A stretch of DNA of 64,000 nucleotides from Halobacteriovoraceae bacterium (GCA_020635135.1 JACKAJ010000015.1:1364001-1428000), one strand, 5' to 3'; shown: positions 26,326 to 35,929, counted from the first letter of the stretch. Notes: generated by a model not told the origin, from the letters alone. Numbers and translations: made by a program.

Positions 26326-26387
26326 GTGCCAGGTACGCATCACACTGCAACAGATACCTGTTGCAGTGTGATGCGTACCTGGCACCT
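26324..26387. repeat. Perfect 30-bp inverted repeat (hairpin) between convergent genes
   Basis: Arms 26324-26353 and 26358-26387 are exact reverse complements over 30 bases around the four-base loop ATAC. The arms begin with AGGTGCCAGGTACGC. The arm overlaps the stop codon of the TlpA-like gene, and the element lies between convergent genes, so it could act as a bidirectional terminator. Its perfection and the GTGCCAGG word, seen again at 63960, suggest a REP-like repeat rather than an ordinary terminator. Confidence 0.85.
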
Positions 26388-26397
26388 TCTGTAGGCT

Positions 26398-26871
26398 TTA
26401 GTCCCCATAGGGGCTATATGTACACTTTGCTTCTCCGTCAGAATATTCGATTACTTGATTTTCTTCTGACAAGAGTTCGTAACGAAAATCTCCGGTAAAG
26501 GTTAAGATGTCATATTCTTCATCAGATTCTTCTGTATAAAATAAAAATGTAATTTTTCCACCTGTGACTTTTTGATCTACTCCTTCAACGTAATCACCTA
26601 CAATGTTAGTAAGTGTAAAGACTTTACTTTTTCCAATTACTTCCTCAGTGAAACTTGAGCTACCATTAATCAGTCTTGATTTATAATCTTCATCAGAAAG
26701 ATCAATGTTTTGAGTATACCCAGAATCTGAAAGACCAGGGTAAAAAAGGTCAGCTTTAAAGTTAGAATTTTCTTCAAAATAACTTTTTAGTTCACAATCT
26801 AGGCTATATTTAGCATCTGAGTAACCTAAGGTACTAAAAAGAATAGAAAATAAGATTAAAAATTTTGTCAT
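26398..26871 (-). CDS. Small secreted protein of unknown function (157 residues)
   Basis: Begins MTKFLILFSILFSTLGYSDA, a clear signal peptide. The start at 26871 is chosen because AAAAGGAGA lies at the right distance; an in-frame ATG six codons upstream would overlap that site. The mature part is acidic and probably beta-rich, with two cysteines (DCELKS near the mature N-terminus and AKCTYSPYGD at the end) that could form a disulfide. No family recognised. Confidence 0.65.
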   Translation of the reverse strand: MTKFLILFSILFSTLGYSDAKYSLDCELKSYFEENSNFKADLFYPGLSDSGYTQNIDLSDEDYKSRLINGSSSFTEEVIGKSKVFTLTNIVGDYVEGVDQKVTGGKITFLFYTEESDEEYDILTFTGDFRYELLSEENQVIEYSDGEAKCTYSPYGD

Positions 26872-26950
26872 GTGGTATCTCCTTTTCAACGAATGAAAGG
26901 TCTATAGCACACAAGCATAAAAAATAAAAATTATTTCCAATTAACTTAAG

Positions 26951-27541
26951 TCAATATTTTACTGAGCAGCCATAAGATTGCGTTTCTTTCGCAAAAAGTG
27001 CTTTTCCAGCGAGCATATTGTCTAAATTTTTGCTGACGTAATTCATAGCAGCTTTGACATCGTCTTTGTCTGTTGAGGCCACGCTGTCGATAGCTCCGCG
27101 ATAAGCAAGCTCACCTTTTTTATTAATAATGAACATATGAGGAGTTGTCTTGGCTCCATAAAGTTTTCCTACTTTTCCGTCAGTATCAAAAAGTATGTGA
27201 TGGGCATGAGAGTGCACAGATTTTTTAACAGTCATCGCCTCTTCAGGAGTTAGATATCCTTGTTTTCCTTTTGCGGAAGAAACAATAGAAAGCCAAACGA
27301 TGTCTTGTTTGGTGTATTTTTCTTGAAGGTTTTGCATATTATTTGTGTCGTAATGTTTTTTAACAAAAGGACAATCTTTGTTATACCACTCGAGCACGAC
27401 AATTTTGTTTTTAAAATCTGTTAGTGAAACTTTTTTGTGTGATTCACTCATCAACGTGAAATTGGGAGCTTTTTTTCCAACCGATGTCGCTGCAAAAGTG
27501 AAAGAAGAGATAATAAAAAAGACAAATGTTAATAATTTCAT
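26951..27541 (-). CDS. Secreted redoxin (AhpC/TSA-like thioredoxin-fold protein)
   Basis: A 196-residue exported protein with a signal peptide (KLLTFVFFIISSFTFA). The peroxiredoxin/redoxin fold starts at GKKAPNFTLMSESHKKVSL. The active-site segment is WYNKDCPFVKKHY, with one cysteine in place of a CxxC pair; a second cysteine sits near the C-terminus (SYGCSVKY), compatible with a two-cysteine mechanism. Its ATG overlaps the hutI stop (ATGA) and its Shine-Dalgarno AGGAG is within hutI, so it is the last gene of the hut operon. Confidence 0.8.
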   Translation of the reverse strand: MKLLTFVFFIISSFTFAATSVGKKAPNFTLMSESHKKVSLTDFKNKIVVLEWYNKDCPFVKKHYDTNNMQNLQEKYTKQDIVWLSIVSSAKGKQGYLTPEEAMTVKKSVHSHAHHILFDTDGKVGKLYGAKTTPHMFIINKKGELAYRGAIDSVASTDKDDVKAAMNYVSKNLDNMLAGKALFAKETQSYGCSVKY

Positions 27542-28752
27542 ATTGAACTCCTAAAAAGATTATTTCCCCAGTTATAAGAAATTTCTGATACCCTCGTGGT
27601 GTTAAAAAGTTTCATGCTAGGAGCGAGACCTACAACAATAGCACCCTGGTTTCGAAGACCTAAAGCGTGAGCGGCATTGAGGGTGATGGAGGCCCAAAAC
27701 TCCGTCTGGTTCAGCTTGTAGAGCGATGCCCCTATAGAGGCAAGCAAGGGCAGATTATAAAAGTGGCAGCTTCCAGGGTTAAAATCGGTAGCAATGGCAA
27801 ACTTAGCACCGGCATCAATAAAGGCCCTGGCGTTAGCGAGTTTTTTTCCAAGAAATAGGGATGTTCCAGGAAGAAATGTTGCAACAGTTTTTGAAGCCGC
27901 AAGTGTTTTAATGTTTTCTGGTTTTGTGGCCAGTAAATGATCGGCACTGAGAGCGTTGTATTTTGCAGCGATCACTGCGCCACCGTTGTCATTAAATTCA
28001 TCGGCGTGAATTTTTAAAGCAATGCCGTGATCTTGAGCTCGCTTAAAAATTTTTTCGACATCTTTTAAATCAAAATAATCCACTTCGTGAAAAATATCGA
28101 TGGCATCAATAATTTTTTCGGAAGCCAATTCATCGAGAAGTGGAATTACAATTTCATCCATATATTTGCGACTGGAGCTAAAATTTTTTGGAACTGCATG
28201 AGCTGCTAAATAAGTATTAAAAATATGAACGCGATTTTTAAAATGTCCTTTAAGCTTATCAATTATTTTTGAAAGTTTTTTTTCTCCATCATAAGTTAAA
28301 GCATAGCCACTTTTAATTTCAAGAGTTCCAACACCAAGCGAGCTCATTTTTTCAACTCGTTCCACGGCAGTTTCGAAGAGTTCTTGTTCAGAAGCTTCAA
28401 GTGTATGCTTCATGGTTGAAAGAATGCCCCCACCTTTTTTTGCAATATCTTCGTAAGTTGCTCCATTGAGTCGACTAACATATTCGCCGGCGCGATTGCC
28501 TCCAAAGACTGTGTGAGTGTGGGAATCGACAAGTTCTGGCGTAAGTACCTGACCCTTTCCCTCGGTCCATTGAATATCTTTATATTTTTCTGGAATTTCT
28601 GAAGTCTTACCCACCCAGAGAATTTCATTATCGTTATAGACTACGGCGCCATCTTTAATGATTGAAACATCTTCTGGTAAGAGGTTTCGACCATCTTTGT
28701 GATAAGCTTTTTCAAGAGTGAGTATTTCGCTTAAGTTTTTAATGCCATTCAT
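27538..28752 (-). CDS. hutI: Imidazolonepropionase HutI
   Basis: Third step of histidine degradation: hydrolysis of 4-imidazolone-5-propionate to N-formimino-glutamate. It is 404 residues, an amidohydrolase-fold enzyme with the metal motif DSHTHTVFGGNR near residues 76-87, KSGYAL near 150, HADEF near 250 and ATDFNPGS near 320. It overlaps hutU by four bases at its start and the redoxin gene by four bases at its end. Confidence 0.95.
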   Translation of the reverse strand: MNGIKNLSEILTLEKAYHKDGRNLLPEDVSIIKDGAVVYNDNEILWVGKTSEIPEKYKDIQWTEGKGQVLTPELVDSHTHTVFGGNRAGEYVSRLNGATYEDIAKKGGGILSTMKHTLEASEQELFETAVERVEKMSSLGVGTLEIKSGYALTYDGEKKLSKIIDKLKGHFKNRVHIFNTYLAAHAVPKNFSSSRKYMDEIVIPLLDELASEKIIDAIDIFHEVDYFDLKDVEKIFKRAQDHGIALKIHADEFNDNGGAVIAAKYNALSADHLLATKPENIKTLAASKTVATFLPGTSLFLGKKLANARAFIDAGAKFAIATDFNPGSCHFYNLPLLASIGASLYKLNQTEFWASITLNAAHALGLRNQGAIVVGLAPSMKLFNTTRVSEISYNWGNNLFRSSI

Positions 28753-30407
28753 AGTGAAGGAAACTTTATTTTCGTGTTTTGATCTTTCGCAATCTTTAGA
28801 GAAATATCATACCCTGCATCGGCATGGCGGACAATCCCCATTCCTGGATCGGAATTGAGAACCCGGCTCAATCGCTTGTCCATCTCTTCAGATCCATCGC
28901 ACACGATGACCATACCAGCATGCTGTGAATAACCCATTCCAACGCCACCGCCGTGGTGAAAACTCACCCAGCTAGCGCCATTATTTATATTAATCATAGC
29001 ATTGAGTAGCGGCCAATCGCTTACCGCATCAGTGCCATCTTTCATGGATTCGGTTTCTCTAAAAGGAGAAGCAACAGAGCCGCAATCTAAATGATCGCGA
29101 CCAATCACAATAGGTGCCTTCACTTTTTTCTCGCGAACCAGTTTATTGAAGGCCAGAGCTGCTTTTTCGCGATCGCCGTATTTTAGCCAGCATATTCGCG
29201 AAGGAAGTCCTTGAAAGGCGATGTGCTCTTTGGCATTGTTGAGCCAATTGATGAGAAGTTTATTTTCAGGAAAAAGCTCTTTGAGCGTCTCATCTGTTGT
29301 ATAGATATCTTCGGGATCACCAGAGAGGGCAATCCAACGGAATGGACCTGATCCTTCACAAAAAAGTGGTCGAATATAAGCCGGAACAAATCCTGGAAAG
29401 GCAAAAGCATTTTCACATCCAGCTTTTTCAGCACCTGCACGCAAGTTGTTTCCATAATCAAAAGTATGTGATCCTTTACTTTGAAGTTCCAGCATACACT
29501 CAACATGAACGCGCATCGTTTGGTAAGAGCGCTTTGTGTATTCTTCAGGATTTGATTTTCTAAGAGCACTTGCTTCTAGGAGAGTAAGACCTTGAGGAAC
29601 ATAACCGTTGAGAGGATCGTGAGCCGATGTTTGATCTGTCACGAGATCGGGAAGAATTTTTTGATCGATAATATAGCGATAGAAATCGGCGGCATTTCCA
29701 ACCACACCAATAGATGTTGCTTTATTTTGTTCTTTTGCTTTTAAAGCGAGAGAAATGGCTTCATCAAAATCTTTTGCTTCAACATCGAGGTATTTTGTCT
29801 TTAAGCGCTTTTGAATTCTTTCAGGATCGACATCACAACCAACAAAAACGCCACCAGCTATTTTTACGGCAAGAGGTTGAGCTCCTCCCATTCCGCCGAG
29901 ACCTGCACTCAAAATAAGTTTTCCTGTAAGGTCACTATTGTAATGAGTTCTTCCAGCGGCCATAAAAGTTTCATAAGTTCCTTGAAGAATTCCTTGGGTT
30001 CCAATATAGATCCAGCTCCCGGCTGTCATTTGCCCATACATAATGAGATCTTTGGCCGCGAGCTTATTAAAGTGATCCCAGTTTGCCCAATGAGGAACGA
30101 GATTCGAATTAGCGATAAGAACTCGAGGACCATGAGGGTTACTAGGGAAAACGGCGACGGGTTTCCCCGATTGAACGAGAAGCGTTTCATCGTTTTCAAG
30201 GTTTTTTAATGTTTCAATAATATTTTCGAGAGCTTTAATATTGCGAGCGGCTTTTCCATTTCCGCCATAGACAATTAAGCTATCGCGGTCTTCAGCGACA
30301 TCGGGGTGGAGATTATTGAGAAGACAACGAAGAGCAGCCTCCTGATGCCATCCTTTACAGTTAAGTTTGTCACCGGTCGGTGGAAGGGGAATGTTAAAAG
30401 TGCTCAT
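28749..30407 (-). CDS. hutU: Urocanate hydratase HutU
   Basis: Second step of histidine degradation, converting urocanate to imidazolonepropionate with tightly bound NAD. It is 552 residues, the usual length. NAD-binding glycines are visible in SAGLGGMGGAQPLA near residues 167-180, and the family segments DQTSAHDPLNGY and FHHGGGVGMGYSQHAG are present. It sits 9 bases after hutH and overlaps hutI by four bases. Confidence 0.97.
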   Translation of the reverse strand: MSTFNIPLPPTGDKLNCKGWHQEAALRCLLNNLHPDVAEDRDSLIVYGGNGKAARNIKALENIIETLKNLENDETLLVQSGKPVAVFPSNPHGPRVLIANSNLVPHWANWDHFNKLAAKDLIMYGQMTAGSWIYIGTQGILQGTYETFMAAGRTHYNSDLTGKLILSAGLGGMGGAQPLAVKIAGGVFVGCDVDPERIQKRLKTKYLDVEAKDFDEAISLALKAKEQNKATSIGVVGNAADFYRYIIDQKILPDLVTDQTSAHDPLNGYVPQGLTLLEASALRKSNPEEYTKRSYQTMRVHVECMLELQSKGSHTFDYGNNLRAGAEKAGCENAFAFPGFVPAYIRPLFCEGSGPFRWIALSGDPEDIYTTDETLKELFPENKLLINWLNNAKEHIAFQGLPSRICWLKYGDREKAALAFNKLVREKKVKAPIVIGRDHLDCGSVASPFRETESMKDGTDAVSDWPLLNAMININNGASWVSFHHGGGVGMGYSQHAGMVIVCDGSEEMDKRLSRVLNSDPGMGIVRHADAGYDISLKIAKDQNTKIKFPSL

Positions 30408-30416
30408 GAGTGATCC

Positions 30417-31943
30417 TTATTTTAGTTCAATGAGCTTAGCGACCTCATTGAGAATGTCATCGTTTTCAATTAAGGACACAATGACATTGATATCTTTATA
30501 GAAAGCGCGATCTTCTTTGATAGGAGGAACGTGGCTTCGAATAAGTTTTAAAACATTTTGAAGAACTGGAGATGTTGAGTGTTCATTAAATTCCAAAGCT
30601 TGTGTATTACAAAGAAACTCTATGGCCAGGCAGTACTTAAGTTTTTGAATAATTTTATGGAGCTTTCTTCCAGCGGAAACTCCCATGGATACATGGTCTT
30701 CTTTGTCGGTGGAAGTAGGAATCGAATCTACGCTTGCTGGATGGCAGAGAATTTTATTTTCGGAAGCAAGGGCCGCGACGGTTACGTGAGCAATCATTAA
30801 CCCACTGTTGAGACCGGAGTTTTCAGTGAGAAACGATGGTAGAGAAGAAAAAGTGGGATTCATCATTTTTTCAACTCTTCTTTCCAAAATACTACAAAAT
30901 TCGGCCATTCCCATACAGAGATAATCCATACAAAGAGCGATCGCTTCTCCGTGAAAATTACCACCCGATATAACTTTATCTTTTTCCACAAAAATAAGTG
31001 GATTATCTGTCACAGAGTTAACTTCAACATTGATCACTTCATAGGCATGGCGAATTGTCTGTCTACAGGCTCCGTGAACTTGGGGAATACAGCGAAGAGA
31101 GTATGGGTCTTGAACTTTTCCACAGTTCTCGTGTGAGTTGAGAATTTCAGAATTCTCCAGAAGGGCGTTCATATTCTCACAAACTTCTAATTGGCCTTTG
31201 TGGGGTTTTATTCTGCTAATATCGGGATCAAAAGGTTTAATGGATCCCTGCAGGGAATCCAGAGTCATGGCACTGGCAATATCACAGAGTTTTGCGAGTC
31301 TTAATGCTTCATTAGTGGCAAGGGCACCAAGGGCAGCCATTACGGTTGTTCCGTTGATAAGGGCTAAGCCCTCTTTTGGCTTAAGAACCAGTGGCTTTTT
31401 TCCTAGAGAATGCATAACAAAGTCACTTGAAAGTTTTTTGCCATCGTAAAAAACTTCACCCTCTCCTATTAGCGCGAGAGTCATATGAGAAAGGGGCGCA
31501 AGATCACCCGAAGCTCCAACAGAACCTTGCTCTGGAATAACGGGGATAATATCTTCTTCAATAAAATCGAGAATCAAGCGCAAAGTTTCAAAGCTGACTC
31601 CTGAGTTCCCCTGCATGAGACAATTAGCTCTTAAAAGAAGAATGGCGCGAACGACTTCTCTTGGGAAGGGATCACCCACCCCAGTGCAGTGAGAGCGAAT
31701 GAGGTTAAGTTGAAGTTTTCCCAAATCTTTCTTGTCTATATGCTTGTTAGAAAGAGCTCCAAATCCTGTATTGATTCCGTAGACAACGGATGTCCCCTCT
31801 TCAACAACTTTTTGAACATATTGAAAACTTTTTTCAATATTCTTTTTTGCAGCTTCAGATATATTAAGCTTTACTTGTTTTGCGCGAGAGATTTGGCAAA
31901 CGCGATCAATTGTTAAATTAGAACCATCGAGAGTAAATTCCAT
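30417..31943 (-). CDS. hutH: Histidine ammonia-lyase HutH
   Basis: First step of histidine degradation, non-oxidative deamination to urocanate. It is 508 residues. The Ala-Ser-Gly triad that forms the MIO cofactor is in GSVGASGDLAPLSHM near residues 142-156. The start ATG follows AAGGAG located in the last codons of rpe, leaving two bases between the genes. Three hut genes are present in the order H-U-I; no hutG, hutF or HutC-type regulator is seen nearby. Confidence 0.97.
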   Translation of the reverse strand: MEFTLDGSNLTIDRVCQISRAKQVKLNISEAAKKNIEKSFQYVQKVVEEGTSVVYGINTGFGALSNKHIDKKDLGKLQLNLIRSHCTGVGDPFPREVVRAILLLRANCLMQGNSGVSFETLRLILDFIEEDIIPVIPEQGSVGASGDLAPLSHMTLALIGEGEVFYDGKKLSSDFVMHSLGKKPLVLKPKEGLALINGTTVMAALGALATNEALRLAKLCDIASAMTLDSLQGSIKPFDPDISRIKPHKGQLEVCENMNALLENSEILNSHENCGKVQDPYSLRCIPQVHGACRQTIRHAYEVINVEVNSVTDNPLIFVEKDKVISGGNFHGEAIALCMDYLCMGMAEFCSILERRVEKMMNPTFSSLPSFLTENSGLNSGLMIAHVTVAALASENKILCHPASVDSIPTSTDKEDHVSMGVSAGRKLHKIIQKLKYCLAIEFLCNTQALEFNEHSTSPVLQNVLKLIRSHVPPIKEDRAFYKDINVIVSLIENDDILNEVAKLIELK

Positions 31944-31945
31944 GG

Positions 31946-32608
31946 TTAACTCCTTAAACTTTCAACCGCTGCTTCATACTCACTTGGTTGGTGTTTAAAA
32001 ATATAAGAACCTGCGACGAGATTATCTGCGCCGGCTTCTATTGTCTCTTTTGCGGTATTATTGTTGATGCCTCCATCAACTTGAATGATATAATGAAAGT
32101 TTTTTTCATCTCTAATTTTTTTAAGCTCTCTAACTTTGTCTAAGCATTCACTAATAAACGATTGCCCGCCAAATCCAGGGTTAACAGTCATAACCAGGAT
32201 GAGATCAATTGATTTTAAAATAAATTCAGGAACCACAGAAATGGGGGTAGAGGGATTGAGAGAAATACCGACCGAGGGATAATATTTTTTAGCTTCTTCA
32301 ATAAAACGGTGGTGATGATCAAGAGATTCCCAATGAAATGTAAAATTGTGAAGCCCTGAATCTTTAAAAAGCTCCAGATGAAGAAGAGGATTGGTTACCA
32401 TGAAATGAGCATCAAGCTTGATTGGAGTTGCCTTTTTAAGTTTGTTAATTATGGGAGTTCCAAAGGTGAGGTTGGGAACAAAGTGCCCATCCATGACATC
32501 GAGGTGGAGCCAAAGATTTTCTAATTTGGAAAAATAATCGATTTCAGTTTGTAGATTTAGAAAATCAGCTGAAAGTAGACTTGGTGAGATTGTTGTTTTT
32601 TTGCTCAT
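31946..32608 (-). CDS. rpe: Ribulose-phosphate 3-epimerase
   Basis: Interconverts ribulose-5-phosphate and xylulose-5-phosphate in the pentose phosphate pathway. It is 220 residues with TIM-barrel signatures: SPSLLSADFLNL at the N-terminus, HLDVMDGHFVPNLTFG near residues 35-50, VNPGFGGQSFI near 140 and VDGGINNNT near 175. Two bases separate it from fmt upstream and from hutH downstream, within a dense minus-strand operon. Confidence 0.95.
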   Translation of the reverse strand: MSKKTTISPSLLSADFLNLQTEIDYFSKLENLWLHLDVMDGHFVPNLTFGTPIINKLKKATPIKLDAHFMVTNPLLHLELFKDSGLHNFTFHWESLDHHHRFIEEAKKYYPSVGISLNPSTPISVVPEFILKSIDLILVMTVNPGFGGQSFISECLDKVRELKKIRDEKNFHYIIQVDGGINNNTAKETIEAGADNLVAGSYIFKHQPSEYEAAVESLRS

Positions 32609-32610
32609 AA

Positions 32611-33540
32611 TTAACTCAGTTGTTTTATTTCTTGTCGATAGCCGTTTAAAAAGGAAATATCGTCAGATTTCCCCTTGCCCTCTAGTTGAATTGACTTAAG
32701 TCGAAGAGATCCTTCTCGGCATCCAATTTTTAGCATTTGAAATTTAGTCGATACTTCCCCAGGTTTGAGATTGTCGTTGCAGGCTTCAACTTCGAGAACT
32801 TTCAGTCTTTTTTCTTCGAGAAAACAAAATGTGCCAGGCCAGGGATCAAATGCCCGCACCCGGTTTTTAATTTGTTCAGCCGTATAATTGATAAATTGTA
32901 AATGGCCGTCTTCTTTTGTTAGCGTAGGTGCAAAACTGATTTTATCTGAATCTTGCTTCGTATATTGGAGATTACCTGATAATAGCTTTGTAATAAATTC
33001 TTCGCTTACAGATGGAGCCAGATCTTTAAGTTTATCGTAGAGGATGGCGCCATTGTCCGTTGGAGAAATTGTTACTGTTTTTGAGTGAGCAATATCTCCT
33101 GCATCCATTTCTTTGACCATTTTTTGAATCGATACACCAGTTTCACTATCTCCATTTAAAAGTGCATATTGAATTGGCGCAGCTCCTCGATATTTTGGAA
33201 GTAGTGAAGTGTGTATATTAAATGCACCTAGTGATGGGATACCAAGCAGTTTTTCGCTTAGAAAATGAGAAAAAGCAAAAACAATAAACAAGTCAGGCTT
33301 TTGGTCTTCTAAAAATTTTAGTAGTTCTGGGTCTGAGTTAACTTTTTCTACTTGAAAACAAGGAATGTTGTTTTTTTGAGCAAAAATAACACTGGGCGGG
33401 TTTTTAATTTTTTGCCCTCGACCGGCTTTTTTACTTTGATTTGCAACAATAGCGAGAAGATTTATTTGTGGATTGTTTTTTAGAGCTTTTAATGTCGGAA
33501 CGGAAATGTCCGGAGTTCCAAAAAAAACGGTCTTAAGCAT
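32611..33540 (-). CDS. fmt: Methionyl-tRNA formyltransferase
   Basis: Formylates initiator Met-tRNA. It is 309 residues. The N-terminal Rossmann domain starts VFFGTPDISVPTL, and the catalytic region has FNIHTSLLPKYRGAAPIQYAL near residues 104-124 and MDAGDI near 145. It abuts def directly (33540/33541), the common def-fmt arrangement, and is followed by rpe. Confidence 0.96.
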   Translation of the reverse strand: MLKTVFFGTPDISVPTLKALKNNPQINLLAIVANQSKKAGRGQKIKNPPSVIFAQKNNIPCFQVEKVNSDPELLKFLEDQKPDLFIVFAFSHFLSEKLLGIPSLGAFNIHTSLLPKYRGAAPIQYALLNGDSETGVSIQKMVKEMDAGDIAHSKTVTISPTDNGAILYDKLKDLAPSVSEEFITKLLSGNLQYTKQDSDKISFAPTLTKEDGHLQFINYTAEQIKNRVRAFDPWPGTFCFLEEKRLKVLEVEACNDNLKPGEVSTKFQMLKIGCREGSLRLKSIQLEGKGKSDDISFLNGYRQEIKQLS

Positions 33541-34134
33541 CTACTTGAGTGCTCCTCGTCTCGTTTTTTCTTTTACGAGTTTTTGCCGATAAAAATTAAA
33601 TTTTAAATGACTGAGCTTTTCAATGAAAACAATTCCATCAAGGTGATCATTTTCGTGTTGAATACAAATTGAAAGAAGATCATCTGTGCTTATAGTGTGT
33701 TTATTACCGTTTACATCTTGATACTCAACATCGACAGTTTTGTAGCGTTCAACATCATCAAAAATATTGGGAACACTTAGGCATCCCTCTTGATAGGTGG
33801 TTTTTCCCTCATGGTTTTTTAACTGAGGGTTGATAAATATTCTTGGATTGAGATTAGAAATTTTTACTTCATTACCATCTTCATCTAAAAACTCTCTGTC
33901 ATAATCGACATCCATAACAAAGATTCTTTTGCCAATACCAATCTGAGGGGCGGCTAAACCAATTCCCGGAGCCTTGTACATGGTGTAAAGCATGTTTTGG
34001 CAGAGTTCTTTGAGTTCTTCATCGAAGACTTCAACGGGTTCTGCGACTTTTTTGAGAATAGGATTGGGGTAAACGACGATATCGAGTTCTTTGGCGCCGT
34101 GCGGAAAATTGGGGTCGTCTACAATGAGCTTCAT
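33541..34134 (-). CDS. def: Peptide deformylase
   Basis: Removes the N-formyl group from nascent proteins. The three metal/active-site motifs are all present: GIGLAAPQIG near residue 58, EGCLSVP near 116 and QHENDHLDG near 158. It is 197 residues, including an extra C-terminal basic tail (RQKLVKEKTRRGALK). It is followed without a gap by fmt and lies 18 bases downstream of the LptF/G-like gene. Confidence 0.96.
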   Translation of the reverse strand: MKLIVDDPNFPHGAKELDIVVYPNPILKKVAEPVEVFDEELKELCQNMLYTMYKAPGIGLAAPQIGIGKRIFVMDVDYDREFLDEDGNEVKISNLNPRIFINPQLKNHEGKTTYQEGCLSVPNIFDDVERYKTVDVEYQDVNGNKHTISTDDLLSICIQHENDHLDGIVFIEKLSHLKFNFYRQKLVKEKTRRGALK

Positions 34135-34152
34135 GCACCATTTTTAGCAATT

Positions 34153-35229
34153 TTAGGTGAGCTTTTCCAGTGAAAAATAGCCTTTTGCTAAGTAGAGAGT
34201 AATTAATGCATGCAATGAAAAGGTAGCCACGAGAGGGGGGACAGTATTGTCTAGGCCCAGTGACTGAAGCGAGGACGATACAACCCAGAAAAAGATGGAA
34301 AAAAATAAAGCCATAAGTATGGATTTTCCTGCGCTCGATGTTCTTTTACTCGAGTTTTTTAGGGTAAAGAGTGGAAATAATGCAAACAGAATGCAGCTAA
34401 AAGAGTTGGCGAGTTTTTCATAGTACAGCACGAGAAATTCACTGATATTTATACCTGTTTTTCGAACACTATTGATAAAAGTCAGAAGTGCACGGATATT
34501 GAGTGAGTAGATACCCGATTGGTATTTGGTCAGATCAGAAATTTTCTCATTTAAGTAAACTTTTATACTTCGCGATGTATAGTAGTTGGGAAAACTTTTT
34601 TTATCGGCAAGAAGATCAAAAACATTAGCATCGAGAAGTTCCCAGAGTTGGTTTTTGATATAGCGAGCTTCTTTAGCCTCGACGATTTTAGTGAGAATAG
34701 AGTCGTCGTAGAAATAAAGCTTCGGGAGTTTGAGCGTGTTGTCTTTCTTATCAAAATATAAAAATGATCCGTAATAATCATTTCCTTTAAACCAGATATT
34801 TTGGTTGGGATTAAAACTGTGTGAGAGAGCATAGCCGTCAAGTTTAGCTTCCTTAAGTCTCTTTAAATAAGGATCGTAATAGCCAAGATTGATAAATTGA
34901 ATAATTGCAATAAAGCCCGATAAAACACAAATAATATTAATAATTTTTCTAGATGAAAATCCTGTTGCTAGAATAGCGGTCAACTCACTATGCGTTTTTA
35001 GTTTGTTAAAAGAAAACAAAGTCGCAAGCAAACAGCTAATGGGAAAAATTTTTGAAATCATAAAGCTGCTGTTGAAAAGTAGGTTTTCAAAAATTTCAAC
35101 ATAAGTGTATTTGTTTCTTAAAATATTATTTACGAGATCACCAAAAACGGCGATAGACACGAGAGCGATAAAACTAATTATAAATATTTTCACCCAACTC
35201 TGATAAATAATTTTAACGATAATATTCAT
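34153..35229 (-). CDS. LptF/LptG family lipopolysaccharide-export permease
   Basis: Inner-membrane permease of the YjgP/YjgQ family, 358 residues. The topology fits the family: two or three helices at the N-terminus (about 12-35 and 55-115), a large periplasmic domain of about 150 residues, and three helices near the C-terminus (about 270-355). In the Lpt system these permeases pair with LptB to move LPS to the periplasmic bridge. Which of LptF or LptG it represents cannot be told. It overlaps the upstream CFI-box gene by 17 bases. Confidence 0.85.
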   Translation of the reverse strand: MNIIVKIIYQSWVKIFIISFIALVSIAVFGDLVNNILRNKYTYVEIFENLLFNSSFMISKIFPISCLLATLFSFNKLKTHSELTAILATGFSSRKIINIICVLSGFIAIIQFINLGYYDPYLKRLKEAKLDGYALSHSFNPNQNIWFKGNDYYGSFLYFDKKDNTLKLPKLYFYDDSILTKIVEAKEARYIKNQLWELLDANVFDLLADKKSFPNYYTSRSIKVYLNEKISDLTKYQSGIYSLNIRALLTFINSVRKTGINISEFLVLYYEKLANSFSCILFALFPLFTLKNSSKRTSSAGKSILMALFFSIFFWVVSSSLQSLGLDNTVPPLVATFSLHALITLYLAKGYFSLEKLT

Positions 35230-35929
35230 AAGGTATCAATCTGAGTAGGAGATGAAGAGCATATAAAATGGGTTTTATAAAAGAATATTTTAAAATATTT
35301 CCAAGGCGTGGGTAATTCTCCAAAAAATTCACGATATAAGGAGAATGTGCATAGTAATAGCGATATAGGGCAAATCCCCAAGGTTTGTTCATCGTGGAGT
35401 TTCTAAATTGGCGAAATTCTTGAGTGACAGGGCTAGAGGATGAATAACAATAGGTCGCAATAAAACAAGTACTGCTTTTGGAATATATTTTTTTTAAAGT
35501 TTCCCGAAACATTTCTTTATTTCTAAAGTTTGTCGTCTTTAAATGAACTCGCAGCATTTCAGAATTTATATTTTGATAAGGCTGATTCACTGTAAAGATA
35601 GCAAACTGGTCTAAACATTGTTGAGTTCTCTTCACATATGTGTCTTCAGATTTCATATCATAGACACGGGCGAGCTCGTAATAGATTTGACTTACAAGAA
35701 TTCTTTCACTTACAGCGGAGTTACCTTCGAAAACGGAGGGTTTTAATTTCATTGGGTCAACGGAGTGAAAATCACCAATGGCTTTTAGGTACCCATTATA
35801 ATAGCCAACCATACCGGCAGCATCGCCACGTTTATAACAAGCTTTTCCGATTTTGGCTGAAGAAAATCTTTTCTTGTAGCGTTCTTCAATAATTTTGTCT
35901 TCAAACTTTGTTTGTTTTTTCTTTGTCAT
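35213..35929 (-). CDS. CFI-box C-terminal domain protein
   Basis: A 238-residue protein whose C-terminal third carries a CFIATxxY-type motif (CFIATYCYSSSSPVTQEFRQFR, near residues 153-174) followed by RYYYAHSPYIVNFL, the arrangement of the CFI-box domain found at the end of many otherwise unrelated proteins. The usual AYG after CFIAT is changed to YCYSS. The N-terminal part is helical, charged and unrecognised. A hydrophobic helix near the end (PILYALHLLLRLIPY) may contact the membrane. It is encoded between an outer-membrane barrel gene (4-base overlap) and the LptF/G-like gene. Confidence 0.7.
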   Translation of the reverse strand: MTKKKQTKFEDKIIEERYKKRFSSAKIGKACYKRGDAAGMVGYYNGYLKAIGDFHSVDPMKLKPSVFEGNSAVSERILVSQIYYELARVYDMKSEDTYVKRTQQCLDQFAIFTVNQPYQNINSEMLRVHLKTTNFRNKEMFRETLKKIYSKSSTCFIATYCYSSSSPVTQEFRQFRNSTMNKPWGFALYRYYYAHSPYIVNFLENYPRLGNILKYSFIKPILYALHLLLRLIPYEYYR

